A stretch of DNA of 6,397 nucleotides from Treponema sp. (GTDB lineage Bacteria; Spirochaetota; Spirochaetia; Treponematales; Breznakiellaceae), in the NCBI GenBank assembly GCA_031259515.1, contig JAIRLK010000402.1, forward strand, positions 1 to 6,397. The letters are read 5' to 3'. The first letter of the stretch is position 1, and every line of letters begins with the position of its first letter. Under the pieces are notes generated by a model. The model did not search any database. It was given only the letters and a program-made list of their open reading frames with translations, and had not been told where the DNA came from. Positions 5,852-6,397 of this stretch are shown here, piece by piece. The position numbers were made by a program, and so were the translations under genes.

Positions 5852-6397
5852 TCGGATATCGTGATGATCACCCTGATAGGGGTACTGGCGAATGCGGATG
5901 AATGGACCCAGATAGCGGCCTTTACCGCGGCGAAGGCGGAATGGCTGAAAAGCTTTCTCCCATTACCGAACGGGATACCTTCACATGGCACGATACAACG
6001 AGTGATGTCGATGATAGACGGGAGCGTGCTGTACAGCCTGAGCATACAATTTCTGGTGGAACGGATAGACCGTCTTGCGGGAACGGGGCGGAGGCTCAAG
6101 GACGCGAGGGGAGAAGACACGGGGGGAGGGCTGCCTGAGATAGTGGCGGTAGACGGAAAGACTAGCCGGGGGAGCAACCAGAACAAAGCGGACCGGGACG
6201 CGGCAACGGCGATGCATAGGGTAAGCGCTTTTTCAACGGAACGGGGCCTGGGGCTGTCGGAAGTGGTGGTGGCGGAGAAGAGCAATGAGATACCGGCGGT
6301 GAGGGACTTGCTGGATATAACGAACATCCGTGGTTGTATCGTCACCTGGGACGCGCTGAACACGCAAAAAGAGACGGTGCGGACGGTGATAGCGAAG
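5852..6397 (+). pseudogene. ISAs1-family transposase, N-terminally incomplete, continues past the window edge
   Basis: This is a DDE transposase of the ISAs1 family. The frame is open from 5852 to the last base (182 codons). In order it shows SDIVMITLIGVLANADEW (5852-5905), AKAEWLKSFLPLPNGIPSHG (5933-5992; the family usually has SHD here), TIQRVMSMID, LPEIVAVDGKTSRGS (6131-6175) with the first catalytic Asp, and GCIVTWDALNTQKE (6332-6373) with the second. The full family length is near 370-390 residues, so about half lies to the right of the window. Upstream, a TGA (5849-5851) blocks the frame just where Leu-Ser-Asp-Ile is usual, and the normal N-terminal segment is not recognisable. ATG 5864 is the only nearby start and has no ribosome binding site. 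I therefore call it a decayed or truncated copy. It is transcribed away from the importer operon. The family assignment rests on remembered motifs. Confidence 0.8.

Noticed and set aside
5797..6363. Minus-strand open frame of 188 codons
   Set aside because: It is antisense to clear ISAs1 transposase sequence and shows no family features.
1..6397. CRISPR array, tRNA, rRNA or toxin-antitoxin pair
   Set aside because: I saw no regularly spaced repeats, no tRNA cloverleaf and no short gene pair. The window is accounted for by the operon and IS remnants.

Overview
The window holds one complete transport operon on the minus strand, set between remnants of two unrelated insertion sequences. The operon encodes a BMP-family (TmpC/PnrA/NupN-like) nucleoside ABC importer. 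Reading in its own direction, from right to left, it has a consensus sigma70-type promoter (5761-5789), a substrate-binding lipoprotein (4618-5727), an intergenic terminator-like hairpin (4512-4562), a twin-domain ATPase (2829-4394), a first BPD_transp_2 permease (1691-2842) and a second permease (747-1694). The last three genes are translationally coupled: the ATPase overlaps permease 1 by 14 bp, and permease 1 overlaps permease 2 by 4 bp (ATGA). The gene order is that of B. subtilis nupNOPQ and of the T. pallidum tmpC (pnrA) locus.

The organism is most likely a spirochaete, probably a Treponema of the termite-gut type with about 50-55% G+C. This is inference from three things: the relaxed lipobox (FAGC) of the binding protein, the TmpC-type operon order, and a short GGTFTLEGG-type peptide remnant like the repeats of large treponemal surface proteins. 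There is no rRNA or housekeeping marker to confirm it.

Layout: 1-587 (+), degraded IS3-like/rve transposase with an in-frame TAG (220-222), a one-base frameshift near 493 and no C-terminal half. 588-746, junk junction with a possible fragment of a repeat protein (636-692, -) and a strong hairpin (690-726). 747-5727 (-), the importer operon. 5728-5789, leader and promoter. 5790-5851, no supported gene. 5852-6397 (+), ISAs1-family transposase lacking its normal N-terminus and running off the window.

How it works together: the lipoprotein would capture purine nucleosides (or a related ligand) outside the inner membrane, the two different permeases would form the channel, and the single twin-domain ATPase would power uptake. 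The main anomaly is that permease 1 has one in-frame amber codon (2210-2212) while its frame, both halves, its ribosome binding site and its coupling to both neighbours are intact. Either the transporter has just been disabled, or the codon is a sequencing error or is read through. I found no new kind of system here; that amber codon and the palindrome between lipoprotein and ATPase genes are what most deserve a second look.
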